NCBI GenBank assembly: GCA_022264855.1
Contig: JABYQU010000018.1
Coordinates: forward strand, 62,001-126,000
From: Lenzites betulinus
Lineage: Eukaryota; Basidiomycota; Agaricomycetes; Polyporales; Polyporaceae
Direction: 5' to 3'
DNA: 64,000 nt
Below are positions 12,132-22,879 of the stretch, piece by piece; the stretch's first letter is position 1, and every line of letters starts with the position of its first letter. Under the pieces are notes generated by a model. That model saw only the letters and a list, made by a program, of their open reading frames with translations. It made no database searches and was not told the DNA's origin. The translations under genes and the position numbers were made by a program.

Positions 12132-12983
12132 ATGTCAAAGGTACTCCGTGTGCCCAAGCTCGATTTGGCTGCGGTGCTCGCCCAGCAGAATCCACAAATC
12201 GACCTCCGCCTGGAAGGATACGAGGCATCAACCCGCAACTTCCTCGCCGCCGTCTCGAACTACACCCAACGCGCAGTTGCAGAAATACAGAACCGGAAGG
12301 ATGCGTATTCTGTGGAGAAGAAACGACTAGCCGAAAAGGCGCAGAACATCGAGGCAGAGACCAGCCAGTGCAAGCTGAAGGAGATAGAGCTCATCAAAGG
12401 TTCGCCCGCACACCCGCCCCGCCCCGCCCGCCCCGCTCACTGTGGCTGCAGAGCTCGACAGGGAGCAAGAGGAGAAGAAGGAGGCCGAGGCGAGCGTCGC
12501 GGCCTTCCGCCGGCAGCTGAACCAGCTCAAAGAGAAGTGCGCGTCGCTCGACGTCGAGATCGAGCAGCACCGCGTCGTCGCCGCCAACCTCCTCCGCGAG
12601 CGCAAGCGTGAACAGGCCATCCTCGGAACCCACGCCGCGCGCGCGCATCCGGAGCTCGCCGCGTGCGAAGCGGCGCTCAAGTGCACGGTCGAGGGCATCG
12701 GCGACGACCGGATCCTCGTCCGGTTCACGCACGTCGATCCCGCGGACGTCCAGCGCGAGTTCAGCCTCGTCGTCGATGCGTCCGCGCGCATCTACAAAGG
12801 TCCGCCTCCGTTCGATACTCTCCCTTGTGAGCTCGACTTGACGTTGCGGCAGTGCCGACCACGACGCCGTTCCTCCCCACGCTGCCCATCCTCCTCGACG
12901 AACTGAATGACTCGCGCGACATTTATGCCTTCATCCGCCGCGTCCGCAGTGCCTTCCGCGAACTGGTCGCCAGCGGGCGGTGA
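12132..12983 (+). CDS. SPC25: Kinetochore protein SPC25
   Basis: SPC25 is a subunit of the NDC80 complex that pairs with SPC24 to anchor microtubule-binding NDC80-NUF2 to the inner kinetochore. Three exons are seen: 12132-12399, 12452-12799 and 12853-12983. Introns are 52 and 53 nt, and the joins K-ELDREQ and YK-VPTTT keep frame. The product is about 248 residues. After a short N-terminal segment there is a long charged coiled coil (about residues 50-160) and a C-terminal globular SPC25 domain with RILVRFTHVDP, EFSLVVD and the closing helix RDIYAFIRRVRSAF. Length and layout match fungal SPC25. The start was chosen as the first ATG of the first coding exon. Confidence 0.92.
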
Positions 12984-13822
12984 CCTGCCGCGCCCCCCTT
13001 TCGCCTTTCGTCTCCCGAATATTTGTAAGATGTATCATACCCGCTATAATGACTTGCACAGCGTTGAGTCCTGGCATTCTGTGCTCCCAGCCTTGATCGT
13101 GCGCACCGGGGGCTTCGCGCTGTTCCCAACGCTCAGCACGGCAGATCGGCAAACTTGACATCTGACATGGTCATCGCGCTCCGTCGCGCGGATATCAGGT
13201 TTGGTGGATCTCCCTGGATCTTGAATCAGCTCAGTTACAGACAGCATCGGTACCCGTGCGAACCACTGGCAAACAGGGCCACGGTCCTTACTTACACGAC
13301 GGTGCAGCAGCGCCGGTGCCATAGAATATAATCATATGCCGCCGCGTTTCGGATGCTCATCGTCCGACCGTGAAGGAGAGTAACAGGTTGTAATCTCCGT
13401 CGCCATCGCGGACCTGAATCCTGTCTCCGGCGACGGACCAACCACGCATGGCAGGGCGCAGGCGGCGTAAGTTGCCGCCTATCCTCAACTTGTATGCGAC
13501 CAGCTTACTGGGGGATCATCGATCAGGTCTGGGATGACAACCATGCGTCGTACGCATTCGGCGCATGTTCTCCCTGAACAAGCAAACCCGTTGGTGATCG
13601 AGCGATACAGCCACCCGCCGCTCGAAGATCTAAACCGGACCCACGCACGGAGCGGAGCATGAACGTACTCAGTACGGGCCCGTAGCTCACTGACGACTGA
13701 TCTCCCGGCCAAGCAGGATCTGAAACGGTTCTCCTCGACATAAGTTCACCCGGTATAAAGCCTGGCAGCAGCCACTCCACTTTCTTCTCAGTCGATCCTC
13801 CGATACCCCTGTGCCGCTCAAG
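12984..13822. other. Spacer: SPC25 3' side, divergent relic and copy 4 promoter
   Basis: At 13072-13165 lies the segment shared with 4781-4893. At about 13340-13720 on the minus strand is a decayed relic corresponding in place and orientation to those upstream of DUF6533 copies 5, 8, 10 and 11. A TATAAAG box at 13754-13760 is about 65 bases before the ATG of copy 4. Confidence 0.5.
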
Positions 13823-15681
13823 ATGTCGTCTTCGGTAACGGGTACTCCTCCAGCAGCCGTCGTCATGCTCTATCGGTCCCTGTAAGCTGCCGCTGTATCC
13901 TGCTACGCTCAAGGGACCACAGCTGATGGCATGTATGCGTGCAGACGGATAGTGAATGCCTGCGGAATTGCTGCTGCTGGCGAGTCATGCTGCGCGATAA
14001 CATGCACATCCGATAACCTGACGGAGATGCCGTTGAATATTACAGTGATGTTCGTCTATGATTACATCCTGTGCACGGGCAGGGAGTATCAATACGTCTG
14101 GCAATCGCACAACTCCAGGGCCTCCCGGCTTGTGTACCTGTACATCAGGTACATAAGCTTGCTGAATTACATTATGGCGCTTGTCACGATTCCGCCAGTA
14201 TCAGACACCGTAAGCATACGTCTAGCTCACGTACATATGTGTCTACTGACGCACATATTTTGCATGCAGAGGTGGTTATTTACCTTATGACCCCGAGCCC
14301 ATTACAGCACTGACAGGATCACCTTCAAGCTGTATCGTCTTGGGCTGGTGCACTACAGCCCTTGCACTTCTGAACTTGATCGGACCTGCTAGTGAGTCCG
14401 TCAGGGCTTCTTCGCACTGTCTCCGCAACCAGGATAACATTCACTGACCAACTGCGGCAGTACTCACAACGATTAGGACGTACGTTCTCTCGGGCAGAAA
14501 CAAGCTTCTGGGCGGGTCTGCTCTGATTCTCAGTCTTGGCCCCTTCCTCGTGAACGTGGTGAGTGCGTTCCCCATTTCGCCGATATCTATGAATCTTTAC
14601 CGATGCGCATTTCCATAGAGCAGCCAATACCGATACCTGCCCGTCAACCTCCCTCCTCCCGAGAACTGCGGTGTAGCAGATACAGGGAGTGCAGCTGAGA
14701 ATATCGGGTGAGTGTGCCTCGCCCACGGGCGCCGGCCCGGTGCCAGCCAGATACTGACACAGGAGCCTACCTGCAGACGTGAGCGAAATGCGACCGTTGG
14801 TGTGATAGATACTGAATGCCTCTGGCCGCGTAGTAACGGCCGCCGCGCGATCCTGCGCGATCCTCGCTGACTGCATAACAATCGTCGTGACCTGGCGGGC
14901 GACGAGGACGTCCCGCAATGCCCTGAAAGAAAGCTTTCTGCGGCCGTCGCTGCAAGACATCATGTGGACGAATGGTGAACACATTTCTCATTCAATACCC
15001 GCACACAGGCGCTGATGCTCTGATGATCTTGCGTGGCTTCGTCTTGTGTAGGGAACATATATTTCATGTAAGATCTCACGAATAATCGCCACCGCCACGA
15101 CTGACATGGCTCCTATAGCACACTGCTGTTCGGCAATCTGCTGGACCTCATACTGATCACACTGTCGGTGCGTCCGTGGGCTCCCCACTCCGCGTATCAC
15201 GACTCCAGCAAGGCGCCCCGCTTTATAGATTACAGACACGGACAACGGCGAAAACCAGGTCACGCAGTTCCTCGATCCGTGCGCCCATCCGCCCACCTCC
15301 GAGCCATCTCACCGCTGACCACGCCGCGCCTCATGCAGCATAAACTCGATCTTGAGCGCCCGCTTCCTGCTCGACCTCTACGAGACAAACGCACGGCTCG
15401 AACGCGGCGGCTCGTCCCTCTCGCAGTCGAACATCGGCACCCACAGTCTCCACTTCGCGGAGAGCGGGGGCGCGCGCGCGGACGCGCCCGAGAACCCTCC
15501 CTTCCTCGATTCGTTCTCCGGACCGGTACTGCATCCGTTCCCCGACGACATCATAGCGTTCGATACGATCGACGACAAACCCAAGCCGGCGGCGTCTCTC
15601 TCAGTGCAGACAATATTAATGGCGACAACAGCGGAAACGGCGACGGGGGGCTCCGCGAGGGCCTCAGAGTCGGTGGTGTGA
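13823..15681 (+). CDS. DUF6533 membrane protein, copy 4 (reference gene model)
   Basis: My complete model has 13 exons: 13823-13881, 13945-13979, 14046-14209, 14270-14271, 14330-14391, 14461-14558, 14619-14707, 14777-14778, 14834-14974, 15052-15067, 15119-15167, 15229-15278 and 15339-15681. They total 1110 nt, or 369 residues, with no stop. Exons 4 and 8 are 2 nt (AG, AC) and exon 10 is 16 nt. The family signature is in exon 3 (YDYILC, REYQYVW, LYIRYISLL). Hydrophobic segments follow in exons 3, 5, 6, 9 and 11, with a PPPENC loop in exon 7, consistent with about seven helices. The tail after LLDLYETNARLERGG is acidic, Ser-rich and probably cytoplasmic. Intron 2 starts with GC instead of GT. 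DUF6533 proteins have no established function. The micro-exons are inferred from frame and from conservation in all copies. Confidence 0.85.
14270..14271 (+). other. Proposed 2-nt exon AG of copy 4
   Basis: It lies between an acceptor TGCATGCAG and a donor GTGGTT. The upstream intron is 60 nt, with branch site CTGAC; the downstream intron is 58 nt, with branch site CTGAC. The upstream exon ends in phase 0, and AG plus the next C gives Ser before Cys. Without it the frame meets a stop or shifts. The same AG-GT arrangement is present in all ten copies that include this region. Confidence 0.7.
14777..14778 (+). other. Proposed 2-nt exon AC of copy 4
   Basis: It follows the acceptor CTGCAG and precedes the donor GTGAGC. 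The upstream exon ends in phase 2 (GG), so GG+A gives Gly and C+TA gives Leu, which restores the frame of the next membrane helix. The flanking introns are 69 and 55 nt. All eleven copies have AT or AC here. Confidence 0.7.
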
Positions 15682-16549
15682 CTCTGCTCCGCGATCTCGC
15701 TAGTACACCACCATCAAACCGTCCAGCGATGCCCCAGCGGACATCCGGACACCGCATATACCCCCGTTTGCTCGCACTGTGGCTTATGTGCAGATTATTA
15801 TATTTGTTCCTGAGTACTCTTGTCGTACTACAACATCCTCTGCCCGCCGCGATGTGCTGCGTGCATCACTAGTGGCGTTTGTCATAGTATACAGTACATC
15901 GTCACGCGTCATCGATTCATCGCCAGCCTGAGCATGTCCGTTTGCATGTTCTGCGTACTTATGCGCCACCGGCTCTGTCATGTGCGCCGCCGCTGCCCGA
16001 TCGTGCGCCGAAGTTATCACATCTGTCACTCATCCTTGGCAGATCACACTTCCCCAGGCTCTTCTGCCGCATCGAGCGCACAAGTCAACGTGAAGGACGC
16101 TCTTCCTACGCTTCTTCTCCCAGTCCGGATGCGAAGGGTTCAGCAGTGCGTATATAAACCCGCAGTGGGGCTGCGCTTATGCTGTCGCTGTCCCCGCGCT
16201 CCCCAATACTTGCTGCTCTCCGTCGCACTGCTGCTACTCTCCGTCGATATCTCGGAATGAGCCTCGACGCGCCCCTCCGTGCGCGTGTCCATGTCGCCGG
16301 CAGAGCAACCGTCGTGGAGCATCACGGTCACGTGCTCATACAGCGACGCGTCAGCCACCGTCAGCCCGCCCCCGCCTGGGCGCTTGCGCAGCGCACATCC
16401 GCCTTCCGCCTTCTCACACGAAGGTGCGAAACTGAGGCGGACCGACATCGCCCAGCCGCGCAGTCAGCTCGATCCACCCTGCACTGCACCGACCGCAGCA
16501 GCCATATAACGGCCATCGACCGCTGCGACGTCCCGCTCAAACGCCGCCG
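15682..16549. other. Intergenic, carboxypeptidase promoter side
   Basis: No gene is recognised. A half element CATCACGGTCACGTG at 16317-16333 resembles the second half of the two-part element but carries a CACGTG E-box. The GGCGC half is not evident at the usual distance. Confidence 0.45.
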
Positions 16550-19058
16550 ATGTTTTCCAACTGCATCTGCACCCTCGTCCTACTCGCTGTCGCTTCAGCC
16601 GCCTGGGGCGCAACAACGCTTCCGAACACGTATCCCTACGCATGGCCGGGACAGCCAGATGGCGATTACAGCACCGACTGGCAAAGCTGTGAGTGCACCC
16701 CCTTGCAAGCCTACGCTTCACCAGCGCTGACCCCTCGTCGCATAGACTTTGAGGTAACCAGCCTCCCGTCGACGATCCCGACCGGTCTACCGCGCAGCTT
16801 TGCGGGCAACATCAACGTCAACCGCACTGGACACAAAAACGACACGCTCTTCTTCTGGGGCTTCGAGCGCGAGGGCTCCAGTGGGACGCTGACTGCTGCT
16901 GCGGATGCGGGCAATACCGATCCATGGATCCTGTGGCTGCAGGGAGGGTAAGTGTATCTAAGTCGGCCGCGCGCCCAGATGCTGACCACGTACGTCCTTG
17001 CAGACCTGGGTCTCCTGGCTTGCTGGGATTGGCGACGGAGGTGCGTCGGATGTCTACGTCTCCATCCGTGTATTGACAGCCACACAGAACGGCCCCATCC
17101 ATGTCCTGAGCAACGGCTCGTGGGTGACGAACCCATATAGCTGGACCACGCTCGCGGACACGATCTGGATGGACCAACCCGTCGGTGCGTGCTATATGAC
17201 AACTCTTGTTCTATCATCGGCATGCTGATGGTCGTTGTGCAGGCACGGGCTTCTCCACCGCAAGTACAAAGGGCTATGGTGCGTTGTTTGACGCCTCTGC
17301 GGCTGTTTTTTTCGCTAACGCGGCCTAGTCGCCGACGAGGACCAAGTGGCCGATGATTTCGTGCGCATACGTCCGCCTTGTGATGTATCATCGTGTGCTG
17401 ACGCGGGTCCGTAGCTGGGCTTCCTCACAAACCTGGTCAAAGTCTTTCCCAGCCTCGCCACTCGTCCCCTGTACCTAATGGGCGAGAGCTATGCTGGGAC
17501 GTTCATCGTGAGCATCACCCACACGGCAGGGCCAATCGTACGATATACTGATACGTTGAATCACCGTGTAGCCCTACATCGTCAAGCATATCTTCGCGAG
17601 TTCGTCCAGTCCGGTAACATTGCGCAAGATTACCATTGGCAACCCCGCTCTAGGCTCCGCAGCGACCAACCAAGACCTTCCCGTGGTATGTGTCCTTTCC
17701 GACGATCAATCTATCAGCTATTCACGCGCACCAGGTCAACATGCTAGAGACATATCCAGCGATCATCGGATACGACCAGGATGTGTTCAACTACTTCAGG
17801 GAACAGTAAGCGCTGCTCTTCTCGGTCTGATCCGGCGCGCGTCTTACCTCTTCTGCAGACATCACCTCTGCGGATACGACCTGAATCTGACGTATCCCCA
17901 GAACGGCACATTTCCTCCTTTCAACTACACCAGCGGGCAGCAGGCGGCGCTCAACCGTGCCGGGGGTCACACTAGCCGATCTGTGCGATCTTGGAAGGAC
18001 ACCATCAAGGATAAACTCGCCAAACGCCACAGCACGCATGGAGCGACCACGGATGCAAGCAGGAGCGTGAAACGGTCGCAGTGGAAGCGGGACCTGTCCG
18101 GACGCCCCAACGGGACGATCGACTCCTGGTACGGCTGCGACATCTTCGACGAGATGATCGACTATGCCGTCAATTTCACCTTCCCGTGGAGTAAGCACTT
18201 GTTCACTCCGTGGACACGCATGCATCATGCTGATACTCGGCGCTAGCGAACGGCGGCTTTGATTCGTTCGATATCCCGGACGCGACCCACCCGGAACCGG
18301 ACTTGGACCCCTCGACCTTCCTGAACGACCAGCTGACGCGCGCCGCGCTCCACGCGCCGACGTCCCAGAATTGGAGCAGCACATTCGACTACCCCTTCGG
18401 CTCGGTGAGCGGCGGCGCCGACCCCAGCGTCGAGCCCATCGCGTTCCTCTCCGAGCTTGCTGCCAACGCGAGCGCGCGCAACATCCCATTCGTGTTCTAC
18501 TCCGGGAATGACGACGCGCGCATACAACACCGTGGGACCGAGACAATTATCCAGAACTTCACGTTCGGCGGCGTTCAGGGCTTCACGCGCAAACCGTCGA
18601 CGCCGTGGTACGATGACGACGGCAACGTTGCTGGGGTCGTCCACCAGGAGCGCAACGTGACGTACGTGCTCATCGCCGGGGCCGGGCACGAGGTGCCGCA
18701 GTGGCGGCCAGCGCAGTCCCTCGTCTTCCTGCGCGAGTTCGTGCTCGGGGCGAACACGAACGGCACCGTCGACGGGTCGGACGTGGTCGGCGGCGAGGAC
18801 CCATCGCTAGCCGGGGACTACCTCCCTGGCGGCACGGAGATCTTCTATGGGTCGAGCACGACTGCGGGCGCGTCTACCATCCCGAGCGCGACGATCGCGG
18901 CGTGGAACAGCTTCGTGGCGACCGCGCTCCCGAGCGGCAGCGTTCCTGGGAAGAGCGCTTCCGCGAGTAACGGAGCAACTACGGCGGTCTCGATAGGCGG
19001 CACTCCTGTCGTGTTCCTTGTTGCGGGTATTGTAGCGGTAGCGTCTGTTCTGTATTGA
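16550..19058 (+). CDS. Serine carboxypeptidase, peptidase family S10, probably GPI-anchored
   Basis: It removes C-terminal residues from peptides at acid pH, in the vacuole or outside the cell. The N-terminus is a signal peptide (about 20 residues, hydrophobic core LVLLAVASAA). Several short introns join WILWLQGG to PGSPGLLGL, then MDQPV to GTGFS. The catalytic Ser is in GESYAG (about 17480), the Asp in the FYSGNDDARI stretch (about 18500) and the His in GAGHEVPQW (about 18685). Paired Cys positions such as HLCGYD and YGCDIF are kept. Several NxT/S sites suggest glycosylation. The C-terminus is a Ser/Gly linker followed by a hydrophobic tail (VVFLVAGIVAVASVLY), typical of a GPI signal, so a cell-surface enzyme is likely. 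The last large exon runs 18246-19058. It interrupts the DUF6533 array. Confidence 0.92.
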
Positions 19059-19177
19059 TTACCACCCCGCCATAGTCTGTAGATTGTCGTAGATACCCTC
19101 GCTAGCCCAAACTCATACCATCAATAGAACATCAATAGAATATAGAGGATGTTCAACGTTTATATATGTTATATATG
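19059..19177. other. 3' flank of the carboxypeptidase
   Basis: AT-rich 3' UTR-like sequence with a short near-repeat TATATGTTATATATGTTATA around 19160-19180. Confidence 0.4.
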
Positions 19178-19850
19178 TTATAGCTTCGCGATTGCTTCCG
19201 CATATGTTTCGACGCGGTGCGCATGCGCGACCCCTTGTGATACGTTTCTTTCATTCGTGACGCGCCTGCTCCGGCCGTCCATCTCGTACACATCGATATT
19301 CTCCGTCAGCGTTCTTACCGTATGCTTTCCCGTCAAGTTGTTAGCCAGCCCCTCGAGCGCGAGCTGAGCGGAGCTGTGTATGTTCCCGCAGTTCGAGCAG
19401 GCGCGCGACTCGGACACGGCGGGCTTTTCCTGAAGACCCCTGCACTGGATCAGGCCTTGAGGGGTCGCCCGGCTGGGCACCAGAAGGCTCGCGGGGAGAC
19501 GGTAGACGCGAAGGCGCCCACGCGTGTCGGTACTTGTGGAGTGACCGACATCCGGAGGCGGTTGCGTCGTGCGCGCCGTCTGTGTCGACCGCAGACCTGT
19601 CTGCTGCAGCGCAACGTTCCATGAGCAGATCTAGGGTGCGCCTTTGCATGGACACCTGCACATCCCGGTGGTAGCACTCGCGACGGAGATCGTGAGGGCG
19701 TACGCGCGCGCGAACCGGGAGGGCGGGCGCGAGGGACTCCGCAGCAGCCACCTCGTCGACGCGCGGACTTTGTGACGGCCATGTATCGATAAGTGTTGCG
19801 TCGTGTGGGTCGGACGCGTGGGCGGTGTTCAATGTTCATCGTCGCGCTCG
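19178..19850 (-). pseudogene. LPDER-repeat gene relic (copy H)
   Basis: Fragments align in order with the intact LPDER gene at 41606-44206. They are a start region MNTAHASDPHDA near 19830, the stretch REPSGAQPGDPS near 19470, and a weak downstream block. Stops and frameshifts separate the pieces. The two-part promoter element lies upstream at 20055-20024. It is in the usual position, upstream of and on the opposite strand to DUF6533 copy 5. Confidence 0.6.
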
Positions 19851-20023
19851 TCACGGTCGCGAAAGATATCGCTATAGGGGAGACTGATCGAACAACATAG
19901 CTGCAGCGAGTGGGAAGCAAGGTGCAGTGCAGATGCTGTTTGACGAGACCCGGAGTGGAGTACAGTACATCTTGTTCGAAGCCGGTGTCGAGGCGGTTGG
20001 GCGTGTGTTGAGGCTCGTATACA

Positions 20024-20055
20024 TCATGTGACCGTGATGTATCATGGGCGCTTTC
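20024..20055 (-). promoter_or_regulatory. Two-part conserved element, relic H copy
   Basis: Minus strand: GAAAGCGCCCATG, 8 bases, then CGGTCACATGA. Located about 200 bases upstream of the start-like ATG of relic H. Confidence 0.6.
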
Positions 20056-20099
20056 TACCGGTTGTAGCACGCGTCCCGCCATGGTCTGCTTTCTCCGTC

Positions 20100-20507
20100 G
20101 TTGTGTGCAACTACGCCTGAGCCAAGCTGAAAAAAGTAAGCTAGTCTACTAATGAGGTTGCGCAAGTCGCTCCCCATCTTTATGCGGCGTTCGACAGGCT
20201 TCTCGTGACGACCACACGTCGTACGCACGCGTCTCTTACTCTCCCAGTACCGCAACACGGGTGGCGAACTTGGTTCATCCCGCGATACAAGCCCCCCCCA
20301 AAGATCTCAACTGTGACTAAGTGCTGTTTGAACCATGGACGCCCTCACTACAGACCGTAGCGCGCTGTCGACCGCTCGCCCACCATAGCAAGATCCGATT
20401 AGATGAGTATCAACGCAGCACTATGCCGTATAAAACTTAGCGGCGGACACCACGGCCGACTTCAGCCCCTTCCCCCAATTCGATCCTCGACCCCTGGGAC
20501 GCTCAAG
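20100..20507. other. Divergent relic and promoter of DUF6533 copy 5
   Basis: The minus strand of about 20100-20330 encodes a broken stretch with RYWESKRRVRTTCGRHEKP. The same stretch recurs near 35.2 kb (minus) and 50.6 kb (plus), always divergent from a DUF6533 gene. A TATAAAA box at 20429-20435 is about 75 bases before the ATG and is conserved in several copies. Confidence 0.55.
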
Positions 20508-22406
20508 ATGTCTTCGTCGGCAGATGGCACTTCTGCAGCAGCCGTGGCTGCGATTTACCAGTTCGTGTAGGTGTTGACTGTAATTCTACAAAAGCCACAG
20601 TGGCTGGTGTTGATGAGATGCTTGCATACAGGAGGACCGTGAATAGCTGTGGAATTGCCGCGACTGGTAAATGTTCCCGCACCCGATTATTCACATCGGA
20701 CGATCTGACTGAGATGCCTTTGAATATAACAGCGATGGTCATGTATGATTATGTCCTTTGCCTGGACCGGGAGTATCAATATGTCTGGCGGTCGCGCAAA
20801 TCCAAAGCCTCCCGGCTCGTGTACCTGTATATCAGGTACATAAGCTTTCTGGACTATGTGATGGCGTTTGCGACGATTGCGCCAGTATCGGACACCGTGA
20901 GCATGCGTATTTCTCTTATACATATGCGCCTACTGAAGGGTCGTATTTGCCTGAAGAGGTGTTTGTTTACCTCATGACTAGCAGCCCATTATAGCGCTAA
21001 CGCGATCGCCGTAAAGTTGTGCAGTCTTGATTTGGTGTCAAACATGTATAGGTTTCCTGGAATTGATTGGACCTGCCAGTGAGTCCGTCGCTGCTTGATT
21101 ACCATGCCTCCTCAATTTCAGACACAATCACTAATGAACGTGGCAGTACTCACGACGCTGAGGACATATGTTCTCTCGGGCAGAAACAAGCTGCTGGGCG
21201 GAGTTGCTTTGATTCTCAGTGTTGGCCCCTTTGTGGTGAACGCGGTAAATGTTCTCTGTCATGCGAATTTCGATGGCGATTGACTGATGTGTATTGCATA
21301 GAGCAGAGTATACCTGGAGTTGCCTGTCAATCTTCCTCCTCCCGTGAACTGCACTCCACAAATTGCAACGAGTACAGCTGAGGCTATAGAGTAAGTCGCG
21401 CTCTGCCATAGGTGTCCGTGCTCCGCTCCATGATGCTGACACTGGCACTCTACAGACGTGAGCGGAATGCGATCGTTGCGCTGATAGACACTAAATGTCA
21501 ACGGTTCGCGCAGTGGCGATCGTTGCAAGATCGTGTGCAATACTAGCAGACTTGATAACAATTGTCGTGACCTGGCGGGCGACCAGGACGTCCCGCAGAG
21601 TCCTACAAGATACATTTAAGCAACCGTCATTGCAGGACATCATGTGGACGAATGGTGAGCGCGCCTCTCGCTCGACCACCCACCGGATCCTCTGACGATA
21701 TTGCGTGCTTTTATCTCGTGCAGGGAACATTTATTTCATGTAAGATTGAGTGTACTACACGAAGCACCCACCCACGCCACGATTGACATGGTTCCATGTA
21801 GCACGCTGCTGTTTGGTAATCTACTGGACCTGATTCTGGTCACACTCTCGGTGCGTGCACTTGTCCATACATCCGGCGTAAAAACACTTCAACATAGCTC
21901 CCCAGATTACAGGCCTACAAGGCGACGGAAACTGGGTCATCCAGTTTCTCACTCCGTGCGCCCATTCCTCTGCTTGCCAGCCATAGCGCCGCTGATCACA
22001 ACGTACTTCATGCAGCATGACCGCCATCCTTAACTGCCGCTTCCTGCTCGACCTGTACGAAACGAACGCGCGGCTCGAGCGCGGCGGCTCGTCGCTCTCC
22101 CAGTCAAACATCGGCATCGGTAGTCTCCACTTCACGGGCATAGGCGCCCCGGAAGCGCCGGACTCCCCCGAGGACTCGCCCTTCCTCAGCTCGTTTTCCG
22201 GCCCGGTTCTACACTCGTTCCCCGACGACATTGCCGCGCTCGACACCGCCGACGACGAGCCTGAGTCCGTCCCAGCGCAGACGACGGCCCCAGCGACAGA
22301 AACGGCGGCAGGGGGCTCAAGCTCGGCGTGGAGGGCAGACACGACGTGGGGCTCAGACATCGCTGGGGGTTCGGGGGTCGCAGGAGGCTCTGGAATGGCG
22401 GTGTGA
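20508..22406 (+). CDS. DUF6533 membrane protein, copy 5 (intact, 385 aa)
   Basis: Exon sizes equal those of the reference copy except for the longer last exon (22016-22406). The 2-nt exons are AG at 20957-20958 and AC at 21456-21457. The total is 1158 nt, or 385 residues. A TAA near 21014 lies in the intron just before the exon 5 acceptor and is removed if the AG exon is used. Signature motifs are YDYVLCLDREYQYVW and LRTYVLSGRNKLLGG. The tail ends SGMAV and, like copies 7-11, carries Ser/Gly/Trp-rich repeats after PVLHSFPDD. It belongs to the recent subfamily that includes copies 3 and 7-10. An LPDER relic follows tail-to-tail. Confidence 0.85.
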
Positions 22407-22879
22407 CGGCCCTCCGCAATCTCCCCGCCGCCGTCGTGCAGTCCGACGCCACCCCTGCGGATACCAACACACTTCAAGTACCGCAGTTTGCTTGCACCCA
22501 TGATGAACGTTCGTTCCTAATTTATGCGCGCCCGAAGTGTTGCCTGTATACCCTCACTGGACGTTTGTACCCTTCGGCCGCCACCGCGCGCCGGTCCGCC
22601 TGCACGTACCTGTACCGATATACATGTAGCCGCGGTTTTCGTCTTTCATGTTCTTGTTCCTGTTCTTGTTTGTTGCTACTATAACTAGACGTCACCTATC
22701 TTGACCTTGTCCTTAGGCTTACCGCACTATACCGCATTGTTTTTAGGCCCTGACGCGCTTCTCATGCATGTACAGCCTATACCCGAAACGATAGTAGACT
22801 CTTTCTCTCAGTCACGTTCTTGTTCTCGTTGTTGTTGTACAGTACACATCTCGTCCGACCATTCCTTGCTGTGCTGGAC
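22407..22879. other. 3' flank shared with copy 10
   Basis: No gene is recognised. The sequence, including a CTTGTTCTTG-type pyrimidine-rich stretch near 22640-22840, is duplicated in inverted form at about 47990-48400 beside copy 10, so the duplicated unit extends through this spacer. Confidence 0.5.

Noticed and set aside
20990..21020. TAA/TGA codons in exon 5 of several DUF6533 copies, first read as pseudogene marks
   Set aside because: They fall in the intron when the AG 2-nt exon and the conserved adjacent acceptor are used, and the rest of each copy is open.
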